Assembly (NCBI GenBank): GCA_001692895.1
Contig: KV748193.1
Coordinates: forward strand, 1-64,000
Direction: 5' to 3'
Length of the DNA: 64,000 bases
Origin: Cenococcum geophilum 1.58
Taxonomy: Eukaryota; Ascomycota; Dothideomycetes; Gloniales; Gloniaceae
The notes under the pieces were generated by a model, which ran no database searches, had not been told where the DNA came from, and was given only the letters and a program-made list of their open reading frames with translations. The stretch's first letter is position 1; every line of letters starts with the position of its first letter. The position numbers and the translations under genes were made by a program. Shown here one piece after another: positions 37,499 to 47,396 of this stretch.

Positions 37499-37690
37499 TA
37501 TTATAGAACCCTACTGCAGGGGCCTCCATAGGAGAGCCCCGTGCTCTTATATACACCTCGCGTACAGCTTATGTCAGCTACGCGTAGGTATATCACCTCC
37601 TTACGCCCTTAACCCTTACGATCGATCGCGTAACGTCTTGTAGACTCCTCAAATATATACGTCTTGTAGCCACTGCCCCATCCCGTGACA
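37499..37690 (+). repeat. Chromovirus-1 3' LTR
   Basis: 192 bp, from TATTATAGAACCC to CCCGTGACA, preceded by a polypurine tract (AGGAGGGGGGGTAG, 37485-37498). It provides the undisturbed version of the site (CTTATATA) into which TIR element 1 inserted in the 5' LTR. Confidence 0.95.
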
Positions 37691-37695
37691 TTAGA

Positions 37696-38165
37696 CATAG
37701 CTATAACTTTTATTTTTACTTTTATTCTAATTTTATATAGCACTACTTTTATTATTATAAAGAGTACTTTATATTTAAAATTAAATTCTTCCTTTAAAAA
37801 TATTATATAAGATAATTATATATACTAAAGACCCTACTATAAGGACTATTATAAAGACTATTAATATTTTTATATATATTTATATAAAGTAGGAGTAGAA
37901 AAAAAAATAAAAATTAGAGTATTAAAGCTTTAACTGCCCTTTACTGCCTATTACTACCCTCTACTGCCTATTACTGCCCTCTACTACCTACTACTGCCCT
38001 ACTACTACCCTGCTACTACCCTACTACTACCCTACTACTGCCGCACTACTACCTTACTACTATAGAATTTATATAGCTACCTTATAGTAACGTAAAACTG
38101 CCTTTATATAATAATCGCGTAATATAGATTTACATAATTAATCACGTGACGTATATTAACAATAG
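37696..38165. other. Helitron B interior: AT-rich link and TACTGCC array
   Basis: 37696-37930 matches 5170-5401 of Helitron A (CATAGCTATAAC, AGACCCTACTATAAGGACTA). AAAGCTTTAACTGCCC and a TACTGCC/TACTACCC array to about 38062 follow. The last 100 bp has no recognised content and leads into the spliced gene. No ORF of its own. Confidence 0.65.
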
Positions 38166-38475
38166 CTATTTACGTCGTCGTCGTCATCATCTTCTTCCTT
38201 AAGCAACAGCACCACCACCACCACCACCATTACTACTACTGCTGCTGCTGCTACTGCGTCTTCTGCTCCTGCTCCTTCTGCTCCTGCTCCTGCTCCTGCT
38301 GCTGCTACCACCGCTGCCGCCACCACCACTACTACTACCGTCACCACCACCGTTACCACTACCGCCGCTGCCGCCGCCATGTCCGCGCCCAGCCACCGTT
38401 TCTCGCCTTTACCGCCGCCGTCTCGGGCTGAGGTGCCTACGCGCGGGACTTCAGTCCCAGTAGATGAGCGTGCTA

Positions 38476-38534
38476 GTGAGTATTAGTACTATAACAGAAT
38501 TTAAGAATTTAAGAAGATACTAACATGTAAATAG
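38476..38534 (+). other. Intron 1 of the DUF3716-like gene
   Basis: Donor GTGAGT, branch TACTAAC ten bases before the acceptor AAATAG; 59 nt. All three signals match filamentous-fungal consensus and the splice restores frame (phase 1). Confidence 0.75.
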
Positions 38535-39062
38535 CTGCTGCAGCTGCCGCTGCCGCCAGACCCCTCCCCGCTCCCACCGCTGCCACCGCTCCTACTGCCG
38601 CCGCCGCTCCCGCTACCCCCGCTGCCGCCGCCGCTCCCACTGCCCCCGCTGCCGCTGCTCCCCCCCCAGCCAGCTTTACGGCCGTGAATTAGCCCGCCGC
38701 CCTCCCGCCCTAGAATCCCTCACCTGCCGCGCTCACCGCTGCCGCCGAAGCCGCCGCCGCCAACACGGCCATAATGCGGGCGCTACGTCCCCTGCCGCGC
38801 GTCCGGGGCGTGTCTCTGCGGTAGGCTCCTAGCCTAGGTGGAGCTCCCGGGGTCTACCGGGGGGTCCGTCTAGAGGCCAGGCCCCTAAATACGGAGGCCG
38901 CCCTAGCGCAAAGCCGGGGTACAATAGCCCCGTAGGCTTGTGCGTTATGCGTGCGGGGCAGTAGCCCATTTATAGAGTATGTGCTAGTCGCCGGCCAGCT
39001 ACGCGGCAGCTGTGCTAACTGCCATTATAGCAGCGAAGGGGCACGCTGCTTCTTCTAAGTCC

Positions 39063-39111
39063 GTAAGTTAGCAACGTAAGCCGTAAAAAGCATAACTGAT
39101 AGAGATAATAG
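39063..39111 (+). other. Intron 2 of the DUF3716-like gene
   Basis: Donor GTAAGT and acceptor AATAG; 49 nt. Joining C at 39062 to CG at 39112 gives a Pro codon and continues an open frame of 87 codons to the stop at 39372-39374. Confidence 0.7.
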
Positions 39112-39374
39112 CGTCTACTACCGCCTCCGCCTCCCCCGCCACAGCCCGCTCCCGCTCCCGCTCCCGCTCCCGCGCCCGCGCACCTCCCACTGCCGCCGCC
39201 GCCGCTGATGACGACAACGACGACGATGATAATGACGATAATAAGGAGGAGGAAGAGGCCCCGCCTACCCGCGTCCGCCCCTGTCTTGGGCGGCGCGGGC
39301 GGGTTACGGGGCTGCTCCGCCGTTTGGTGGCTGTGCTCAAGGAGGAGTCGTTAGAGGATGAGGATGAGGAGTAG

Positions 39375-39640
39375 GGGAGGGGTAGAGGGGGGTAAAGGGG
39401 GGGGTTTACTGGGCCCTACGGGGCATTTACAAAAGTTTTGCTGGCCCTATAGGGCAGTTATAGGAGTAGTTGTATAATAAAATAACATACCTTATTACGA
39501 AAGTAAGACTTCTAAATAGATACTGTGGCGGGCTTTTAGCTTTCTAAACTTAGTCTGCCCTACTACTGCCCTACTACTACCCTGCTACTACCCTACTACT
39601 GCCCTACTACTGCCACCGCTACCATACTATCCCCCCGCGT
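39375..39640. repeat. Internal copy of Helitron 3' subterminal sequence and TACTGCC array
   Basis: GGCGGGCTTTTAGCTTTCTA at 39533-39552 and the following TACTGCC array match 3756-3885 and 16777-16945, but the 93-bp palindrome is missing. 39375-39525 is a G-rich 3' flank of the spliced gene (GGGGTAAAGGGGGGGG) with no other content. This is probably the original 3' end of the RepHel-bearing Helitron. Confidence 0.6.
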
Positions 39641-42600
39641 CTTAGCCCGTAACGGGTAGTAACACCTCTAGATATATAATATTAGTAGTAGTAGCAGTAG
39701 CGGTATCGCCTCCCTGCGGTAGTAATAGTAAAAGCCTACGTATATCCGTTACTTTTAATAGCGCAACATATAACTGCCTATGCGTAAAGACTGGTATACG
39801 TAAATTAACACTAATAAAGTTAAAAGACTGCCCCTATAACTTATTTACTGTCATAGCAAAGTATAGCCGGATTAGAAACTGCCTTCTACTAACAATAAAC
39901 GGCAGTTCTCCGTCCGTAGAGGTAAGCTTAATGCGAGGGATTAGCCGTAGCTGCCCATAAAAGCTGCCGCTAAGCATCTAAGTTTTAATACAGCGCCGGC
40001 CTAGGCGCGTAATAACTATACGGGTGCCGTTACAGAGCCCTTCCTTAGGGTAGAGGTTCCGTAAAAGGATTACGGGCGCGCCTACCTTTAGGGAAAGCTT
40101 TAACGGAGGTAGGCTAGTAGGGTTAAATATCTATAGGAGCTCTGCTGGCGGCAGTTCTATATAATCATCTTCTCCATTTTACTCTATAGAGTCTATAGAA
40201 TAAAACATGCTTAGGGAGCCGTAGAGCCGCGTAAGGATAGCCTCGTTAATCTCAGCCACGGTATTATTACGAATAGTTAGGATAGCGCAATCGCGGAAGG
40301 TATTAAGAGTAGTATATGCCTAAGCAAGCAGTTGCGGAGGGTATATATGCCCATAAAAGGGTTCCTAGGACTAGAACTGGCCTATACCAGGCGGGAGAGT
40401 AATACTGCCGGCTAGGGCTATATTATAAGATAAGTCTCGTACCTAAGCTACAAACTGCTGATTTATCTCGCCCTAGCGGACACGTATATTTAACCGCAGG
40501 AATAGTATACGGAAGGTAGGCCAGAGGAATAACCGCTGCAGGCAGGCACCTACAATGGCTACGCGGTTCCCCCGTGGGACGACAGGTAGTATCTAAGTAA
40601 AGTCGCCGCCTAAGATAGTAGGGAGCCTACTAAAGGTAGAGTCGTTAGAACGGACGTCCGTAAGCATACGGTGTACGGCTTTAAAGCAGTAGCGGTGCTA
40701 TATTAGCACCTCATCCCAGATAAGCAGAGAGGTACGGCGTAGAAGCTTAGCTAGATTTAAGTTTTTAGAGATATTATAAGTAGACTTTTTGTGTAGATCG
40801 ATAGGTATCCAAAAACGGGAGTAGGCAGTACGGCCGCTAGGCAGTAGGAGGGCCGTAATACCAGAAGAAGCTATATAAAGAACAATCTTACCGCGCGAGC
40901 GGTAGTAGTGGCAGAGGCAGTGATAGAGAAACGTTTTACTGGTGCCTGTAGGGCCCTAGAGGAAGAAGCGGGCCATCTACGGATCGGCATCTATAGCGGT
41001 AATAACAGTATTAAAGCACGCTGCCTGGTCCGTATTTAGCTGCTAGCATAGCTCAGTAAACTAGCGTTCTTCCTCTATAGGGTCGTATTGCTATAGCTTA
41101 GCTGTAAGAAGTAGGTTACTTCCCTCTATAATAACACCCCACTAGTGCTGGAACTGGGGTAGGCTATAGTCCGTAAGCGTCTTCTAGTAATCGGCAAGTA
41201 TCTAATAGATAAGGTATAGGCCGTAATTAAGATAGGCGTTATCGTCCTCGCTGACTATAGGAGGAACATTAGGCTAGTGGGCTAGAAAGTAAGGTAGATT
41301 ATCGCAAATAGACTATTTAAAGCGGTCCTATAAAGTAACTAGCTCCACAACAGGGCCGTAAAGTAAAGCGGTTATAAATAAGGAGCGTAGCTAGGCGCCA
41401 ACAGCAAAAACGGCGGCCTCTATTAAGCAATTAATCCACTTATAATTATCCTCTAGTAGCCCTAGGGCCACGCAGGCGGCCTAGAAGGTTAGATAGACTA
41501 TACCAGTAATAGTACGGAGGTCCTTAAAGGAGGTAGGGCTGGGAATAGATGTTAGCAGCAGCCGTAAGTAGAACCTCTTACCCGTAACGGGACTGCAGTA
41601 ATATATACGGCCTATTACAAAGCCTCGCTGGCGTAGACGCTACTCCCGTTACTTTAAAATAAAGGTATACCGCTTAGGGAAGTCTTAATATAAACGGTTA
41701 CGGCCATCCTCATACTCCGTATTATACTTAAAAAAGGCCATTAGTGTAGAGCGAGAGAGCTTAAGGCGCTGCTAAATCTCCTTAGTAGACTAATTAGGCT
41801 AAAAGTATACGGGCTACTTGCCTAGAAGGTGTACCGCAAGCTAGATTACGGGGGGGTACTCCTTATAAACGGGAAACTTAAATAGCCGCCAGATAGCCTT
41901 AAACGGGCCGATATAACGGCCCTATAAATACTAGCTTACCTCATCGCCGTCCATAAGCCGCAAAGTGGTATGGTCGCTCCCCTTATATATATACTTATAG
42001 ATATACTTAACGGACTTTACGGAGGCGCAGATCTCAACATTTATATACACATAGTACTTTGCGGTTAGATACGGGGAGTACGGAATAATCTAGCGGTTAT
42101 CTATTTTAAACGTAGCTCCCCCTAGTAAGCAGACAGACCACAACCGCAGATTATTGCGACGGCAGTATTCTAGATAGCCGTCCTTATATATAACGGTAGT
42201 AGGGTTAAAACGCTTAGGGTACCGCTTTAAGTAGGTCGGCGGAAGGCCTAGCCCTAGGGCAACTATATAGGGGGCTCGCGGATTCTAGGAGCCGCAAGGG
42301 CCGTAAACCATTATCGACTTTACAATCTTAGTAAGACGACCGGTGGGATCATCCTTCGGCTGCGGAAGCTTAGCGGATATAAAACGGTCGATAACGGCTA
42401 GGTCTAGCAGCCTGTCGCGGTTATGCGGATATAAAAAAAGTAGTAGGTGCTAATAGGGCAGGCCCCATTTCTGGTACTTAATAGTCTAGACAGAGCCGTA
42501 GTACCAGCTAAAGATCTACTTCCGTTTTAGGTCGTATAGGAGGTAGGCAACTTTTACGCGGAAGACGCGCATAACCAGATCGGGCCTATCTATAGCAGTC

Positions 42601-44127
42601 TAGCCAGGTAGTAGCTTGCGGGTAATCTCTTCCTACCTAGGGTTGGCAGTAAACGTAATAAATATACTTAGACGGCCGTATTTACGGACAATAGCTATTA
42701 AATCCTAATAGCACTGGCTAATAAAGCGAGCTCCGCCAAGGAAACTTAATAGAAAAACTACGCGGCGGCCTAATAATTAAGGGTCCAGATCATAGCGGGT
42801 AAGAGCATCTATAACGCCATTATACAGCTCCGCGCGGAGGTTTAATTGGTAGAAGCGGATCTAGTCAAGCTTATTTTAATCGCATAGCGCCCATGCATCT
42901 ACAATATACTACTAAAATAGCCAGTAATAGGCAAAAGGGACTAACCTAGAGTTGTTACGGACATGCAGGTAGAACCGAAAGTACGCCCGCTATATTAAAC
43001 GGTCTTACTAGCGGGCTCGCTGGCGGGCTTAATTAAAGTCGCGTAGCTAGAGGCCCTAGTGCCAGCCAGTATCACCGCGAGGGAAGAGCAGTATGTAGTG
43101 GAGCGGCATATATACGGCATGCGTTAAGTTAATACGGCAGTATCGCGGCTGCTTATTAGGCGCATAACGCTCCGCAAGCATAATATCGCGGAAGCTGGCA
43201 TCACTATACTCGTCTAGTATAATAACGGCCACCTCGTTACTCGTTAGTAGGTTCTCACGGCGGCGGTTAGCACTAGCCTCTAAAATAAGCCGCATCTATA
43301 GGTTTAAGATAATCCGCGACGGGGTTGTTATAGGCTGCTCCTAAAGCCATTCCCTTGCGGTTTAATAGAGGGCGATAAAAGGGTTCCGTACCTCAGATAG
43401 CATAGCAGTAAGGCACCGTAGAATAGTCGCATCTAGCTAGGTATTAGGACGGGCCCATAGCCGAATATCTATAGCATAGCTAGGGTCGTAAAAGTATAGC
43501 TGGGCATACCGCGGAGCAACGTCAGTAGGAGGCTCCAGCGGGCCCTATAAATAGTAAAGCTTACCATATATCTAGAAGCAATTTAGGCTGCCGCGGGCTA
43601 CACTACGGTTAGTAACGGTACAGTTTACGGACGTAAAAGCTAATACTACATTATATGCGCGGAGCCGCTCCCTAAACTGCCTAGCAGAAGTATCACGGGA
43701 CTCTAAAAGACTGCATAGATATTCTGGCGGAGGCTGGAATAGAGGGAGGTTTATATTACCATATTTACAGCAGGCTTCAAACCGTAGATCGCTAGGCTTT
43801 AATATACTAACACATTTATTAATCTAATATAGGGCCGCGTAGAAGTTATAGGCGACGTTTATAGGACCAAGATCTAGCTGCTCTATAAGGCGGATGGTAG
43901 TAGGACCATAATCTAGCTGCTCCGCAATAGGGCGGACCGTAGTAGGTCGCGGCTATATTAATGCGGGTAGTTGCGGCTAAATTAATATAGGCGGTCGCGG
44001 CTGGATTGATACGGGCGGTATAAGGGAAGAAGCAGCGGCAGAAGCAACAGCGGCAGTAGTAGCGGAAGCAGCAGCGGAAGCAGCAGTAGAAGTAGTAGGC
44101 TGCGGAAGGTCCACTAAAGGTCGTCAT
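39640..44127 (-). pseudogene. Helitron Rep/PIF1-helicase (RepHel), RIP-damaged
   Basis: Minus-strand product of the classic Helitron order. The Helitron-like N-terminal domain includes LTHAVYMPLHYILLFPRGD at 43140-43060, within a 79-codon open stretch. In the Rep/HUH domain, QKWGLPY-HLLLFL at about 42475-42430 has the first His of the HxH pair changed to Tyr, and KYIYKYIYKGSDHTTLRL at about 42010-41955 holds the paired tyrosines. The PIF1 helicase has Walker A GPTGTSKTF at 40955-40929 (ancestral GTGKT, Gly to Ser), SSGITALLLPSGRTAYSRF at 40875-40820, DE box LLIWDE near 40730 with HRYCF after a stop, and GGDFT-ILPVVPRG near 40600. The C-terminal LYVAL-KVTDI motif is near 39775-39735. Stops replace Gln. 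It would have nicked and unwound the element for rolling-circle transposition. Confidence 0.9.
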
Positions 44128-44159
44128 CAGGACCGTCCCTTTCTCTTCTCCTATATATA

Positions 44160-44694
44160 GTTAGAAAGGTAGTAAGTAAAAAGAGTAAACAAAGGATTAA
44201 CCCTATAAGATGTACAGGTCTTATACGGAGCTCTATAATAGTTTATTATAAAGTTAGTAGAAGAGCGATACTGCCTATAGGCGGTACAAAATATACAATC
44301 GGAAGGCATTTAGGTAGTAGGTAAGAAGTAGTAACCTAGGGTAGTAATATAGAAGATATTCAAGCGGTAAGGGGTAGGAAGAGGTTATTAGGTCGCGAAT
44401 TTGCAGAGCCTATAGAGCTCCGTGCACGGCTCCTCTTTACTCCATAGAGCTCTTATAAGCTCTAAATCTACCTATCCTTAAGATATTTAAGTATAAAAGT
44501 AGTACTATATTAAAGCGCTTTATAAACTCTATAAATCCATCTAAATTTTAAATTTATTTACGTAGTATTAGGGGGTGCATCGTAAGTGCAAGTACAGATC
44601 GCGATTTAATGGGGTAGCACGGTCCTTACCACGTAACCAGCACCAATCTTCTTACTAATCCTAACTCTCGCTTAAAATTAATTCAGTATATATA
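44160..44694 (-). other. Helitron B 5' region
   Basis: Non-coding leader of RepHel. 44395-44694 is homologous to 16380-16670. GAGCTCCGTGCACGGCTCC is also shared with 15849-15867. Nothing else is recognised in it. Confidence 0.65.
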
Positions 44695-47396
44695 AAATAG
44701 TATAGTATATAGCTTAGTTCTAGGTATTAGGCTAGGCGGCTAGGGTTTAAATAGTACCTAGGTTAGGGTTAGTTTCTTAGTAGTAGCGGCGCAAAGCGAA
44801 CCTTCTTCCTTAGTCTTAGCAGGGCTAGCTAGCCCATTATTTTAGTCTTAAGTACTAAGTTAATCCAGTCTTCCACTATTTTGTTTCTTTACAGCTATAC
44901 AGGCTCCCCTTCATTAGGAACGTCTTCTACTATTAGGGCTTTATATATAGTCCTAGGCACTAGGCTTAGTAGTACTAAGTATCCACATAGGGCGTCCCTA
45001 CTAACGTTAGCTATCCCCTATGGGAGGTAGTGCCTAAAGCAGTAGTCTAAGTTAAAGCGGATCTTAAGTTTCCTAAAGCTAGAACGGGGCTCATGCTTCT
45101 AAAGCCAGGGCATACCTAAAATAATTAGGGTAGTAGGCAAGAGTTTAGTAACGAAAAAGAGTATAGCTTTAGTATAGAGGCCAATTAACATTTAGGCGGT
45201 AAAGTAGTCCGTAATAAGCAAAGTTAGGATACTATCTACAAGGCGCAGTGGCCTAGGTGCTAGTAGCTTCTTAGTTATAACATTATACTTTCTTATAATA
45301 GACTCTATATTAGTAAATACTATTACAGTACTACCGGAGTCTACTAGGCTTACTATATTAATATAAACTTAGGGGTATAGGTTACGCAATAAGGAGAGTT
45401 AGGTTTAAATAAGGATTAATTTCTTATTACTATTTACTAATCTAAGATTAAGTAGTAGTTTACTAATAGAAAGGATTAATTAATCTAGTAACAGGGACCT
45501 AATCTTCTCGTCTTCCTCCTTATATGGTTTAGACCCTTAGGCGTAACTTAGTCTAAGGGTCTACCTTTTAACAACTAGGGTATAAGGCTATCTTAGCGGG
45601 GCGGTTTAGTATCTATCTAGCTAGCGGTATCTATCTCTATTTTAGTTAGGGTATAGGAAGACAATACCTTACTAACGACGTGGCCGTGTTTATATTCGCT
45701 AGCGCGAAGTCACTAATACTAGGCGTTATTAACGGGTTAGGCTCCTATATAGGGCATAGTTTAGAGTAACTAAGCCGTAGGGTTAAAGGGGGGGGGTCGT
45801 CTGCCGCGGCCATAATAGGCTCCACAGTCGTCGCGTCTATAATAGACTCTACGGTTGCCGCGTCCGCGGTTATTTATTCGCATTATTTAACAGGGTAGCA
45901 TTAGAACTAGGTTTACTATCTTAGCGGGGTTATAGGCATCCTTCTAGTGGCCGGGCAGGCCACAGGCAAGGTATAGTCTATTATTAACGCGGCGCTTACG
46001 CTCTATATCTAAAATTCTATTAAGGTCTATAGGTTTTTTAGTTACTACTAGGGTCGGGGTTAATATAGGGGCAGGGGCTTAGGTAGGTAGATAGTGGTTA
46101 GCGTTCTTCTTAAGGTTAGCTCAGTATACATAGTTCGCGAAGTTCTTAGCAAACACATTTATCTACTTACTCCAACCTATATAGTCGCTATTATTAATTT
46201 TATAGGCTAGTCTAAGTACCAGCTCTTCCATCTTCGGAGAAATAAACTTTTAGAGTAGGTCCACCTTCTATTTATTTATCTTCTTAACGCGAACTATTAG
46301 CTTATTAAGCTCTCCCTTTTAGGACTAGTAATTACGCTCACCTTAGGGGAAATAGTTAAGCTTATTCTTTACAACCTAGGTTATATTAAGGACCTTATAG
46401 TAGGCAGTAAGGTCTTTAAGCATATCTTCCTTAGTAGGCTATTTCCACGCAGATATATTATTTAGGTTCTCATATATAAGCTCTAGGCCCTACTTAATAA
46501 ACTTATAGGCCTTATCCTCTAGTATATCCGAGATATAAAGGATCTAGAACTAAACTATATTAAAGTAGTCCTAGTCTCGGTTAAAGACTCCCTTAATCTT
46601 AATATACCAGGTCTTAAAATTAGCTTATTATTCTAGCGGGGTACCTTTTCCGCTAAATATTAGTAGGTCTTTAGATCTCCATTTTTTCTGCTAGGTTACT
46701 ACCATTATTATAAGGGTTAATTATTTTAGAACGGTAATAGTCTCTACTTAGGAGTTAATAGTTCCTATCTAGGAAGTAATAAGGGTACTAAGGTTTTCGT
46801 TAACTTTCTTATTAGCAGTGTTTATGTTATATATGCACTATAGTCTTACTTTGATATTATTAAGGAACTCATTAGTATAATTAACAAAGGTAAGGTAAGC
46901 TTTACTAGGCTTAAAGGTCTTAGGGTACAGTAGGGAGCGGCGGATTATCCACGCGATATTGGGGTATGTCTTTATAAATAGGTCTACAAAAACGTCGCAG
47001 GGGTTCTAAGTTTCGGCCATTTCGGCGTCGTTAGTGTTACCCATCTAGGCGCTAGGTAAAAACTAAGGATTATTCTAAGACTGTGCTAAAGACGTGTCGG
47101 TTTCAGTAAAGGCGCGCGCAGGTCGCGATTACTTTAGGGTGGAGGTTAATTGGCTAGGGTACAGGGAATCAGTGATCGCGACGGGGCGCAAATTAAAGAT
47201 ACCATAAACTATCACAGTACTGCAATAAAGTAGACTAAATAACTACGTTATGGTATAAAGAGGAGAAGAAGGTGGAAAGGGGGTATTATATATAAATAGT
47301 AGGGCCGGCCGCCAAGTCGCTAGTGGTGGGCCAGCTAATAGTAGGGAACAGTACAAGACAGTATGAAACAGTATGCGTCAGGTCAGTGCCGTGACA
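44695..47396 (-). mobile_element. Gypsy-0: gag-protease half and 5' LTR
   Basis: Minus-strand gag and protease. LVDSGSTVIVFTN at about 45345-45300 is an aspartic protease DSGST box, intact. Gag-like sequence extends to about 47060. The LTR end is TGTCACGGCACTG read on the minus strand, at 47396; its inner limit may be near 47095 (ACCGACA), which is uncertain. The pol half resumes at 3652 across the Helitron pair in the same orientation, protease then RT, so the Helitrons entered between them. It directly abuts LINE copy D at 47397. Confidence 0.7.

Larger units (their letters stand above)
17299..37690 (+). mobile_element. Chromovirus-1: chromodomain Ty3/Gypsy, split by a 14-kb insertion
   Basis: TSD TTAGA flanks the element (17294-17298, 37691-37695). 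The LTRs are 192 bp. The 3' LTR is 37499-37690. The 5' LTR is 17299-17353 plus 31401-31537, interrupted after CTCGCGTA by the TIR element. The two 5' pieces sum to 192 bp, exactly the 3' LTR length. The 5' LTR starts TGTCACGGAACCC and the 3' LTR TATTATAGAACCC, which differ only by C-to-T and G-to-A. The internal region 31538-37498 is about 5.96 kb: gag, protease, RT, RNase H, integrase, chromodomain. A second copy of the family lies at 50338-51656. Confidence 0.9.
38166..39374 (+). pseudogene. Three-exon gene with DUF3716-like Cys-rich domain, RIP-interrupted
   Basis: Exons are (38166 or 38379)-38475, 38535-39062 and 39112-39374. Intron 1 (59 nt) has donor GTGAGT, a perfect TACTAAC branch site at 38518-38524 and TAG acceptor. 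Intron 2 (49 nt) has GTAAGT and TAG. Splicing keeps one frame throughout: from the ATG at 38379, 888 nt give 295 residues. The protein has a Ser/Thr/Ala/Pro-rich N-terminus, a middle Ala-Pro linker and a Cys cluster CALCVRGSSPF followed by GSCANCHYSSEGARC, the pattern I recall for the fungal DUF3716 domain. An Arg-Ser run, an acidic DDDND-EEEE run and a C-terminal EDEDEE close it. Five in-frame stops (four TAG, one TAA) in exon 2 fit mild RIP. The frame is open upstream of the ATG to 38166. It is antiparallel to RepHel and probably a captured host gene; function unknown. Confidence 0.6.
16674..44694 (-). mobile_element. Helitron B (RepHel-bearing), with chromovirus inserted
   Basis: The 3' end is the palindrome at 16674 and the 5' end is at about 44694 (minus strand TATATATACTGAATTAA). 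Removing the chromodomain Gypsy (17299-37690) and one TSD copy leaves about 7.6 kb: 3' pyrimidine-rich tract, TACTGCC arrays, a plus-strand spliced gene (38166-39374), and the minus-strand RepHel gene (39640-44127). A second, hairpin-less copy of the 3' subterminal sequence lies inside at 39526, so the element looks composite. It is directly downstream of Helitron A in the same orientation, with no host DNA between them. The inferred order is supported by collinearity with Helitron A and by the TSD of the inserted Gypsy. Confidence 0.6.

Noticed and set aside
38156..38396. Minus-strand Ala/Val- or Gly/Ser-rich ORFs
   Set aside because: Antisense to the Thr/Ala/Pro-rich N-terminus of the same gene; low complexity only.
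39068..39340. Minus-strand Arg/Ser-rich ORF (SR-protein-like)
   Set aside because: It is the reverse of exon 3 and intron 2 of the plus-strand DUF3716-like gene, whose splice phases fit exactly.
43846..44127. Minus ORF as an independent Cys/Tyr-rich protein
   Set aside because: In the expected N-terminal region of RepHel; repetitive CRCCF composition results from a GGAAGCAGCAG-type run.
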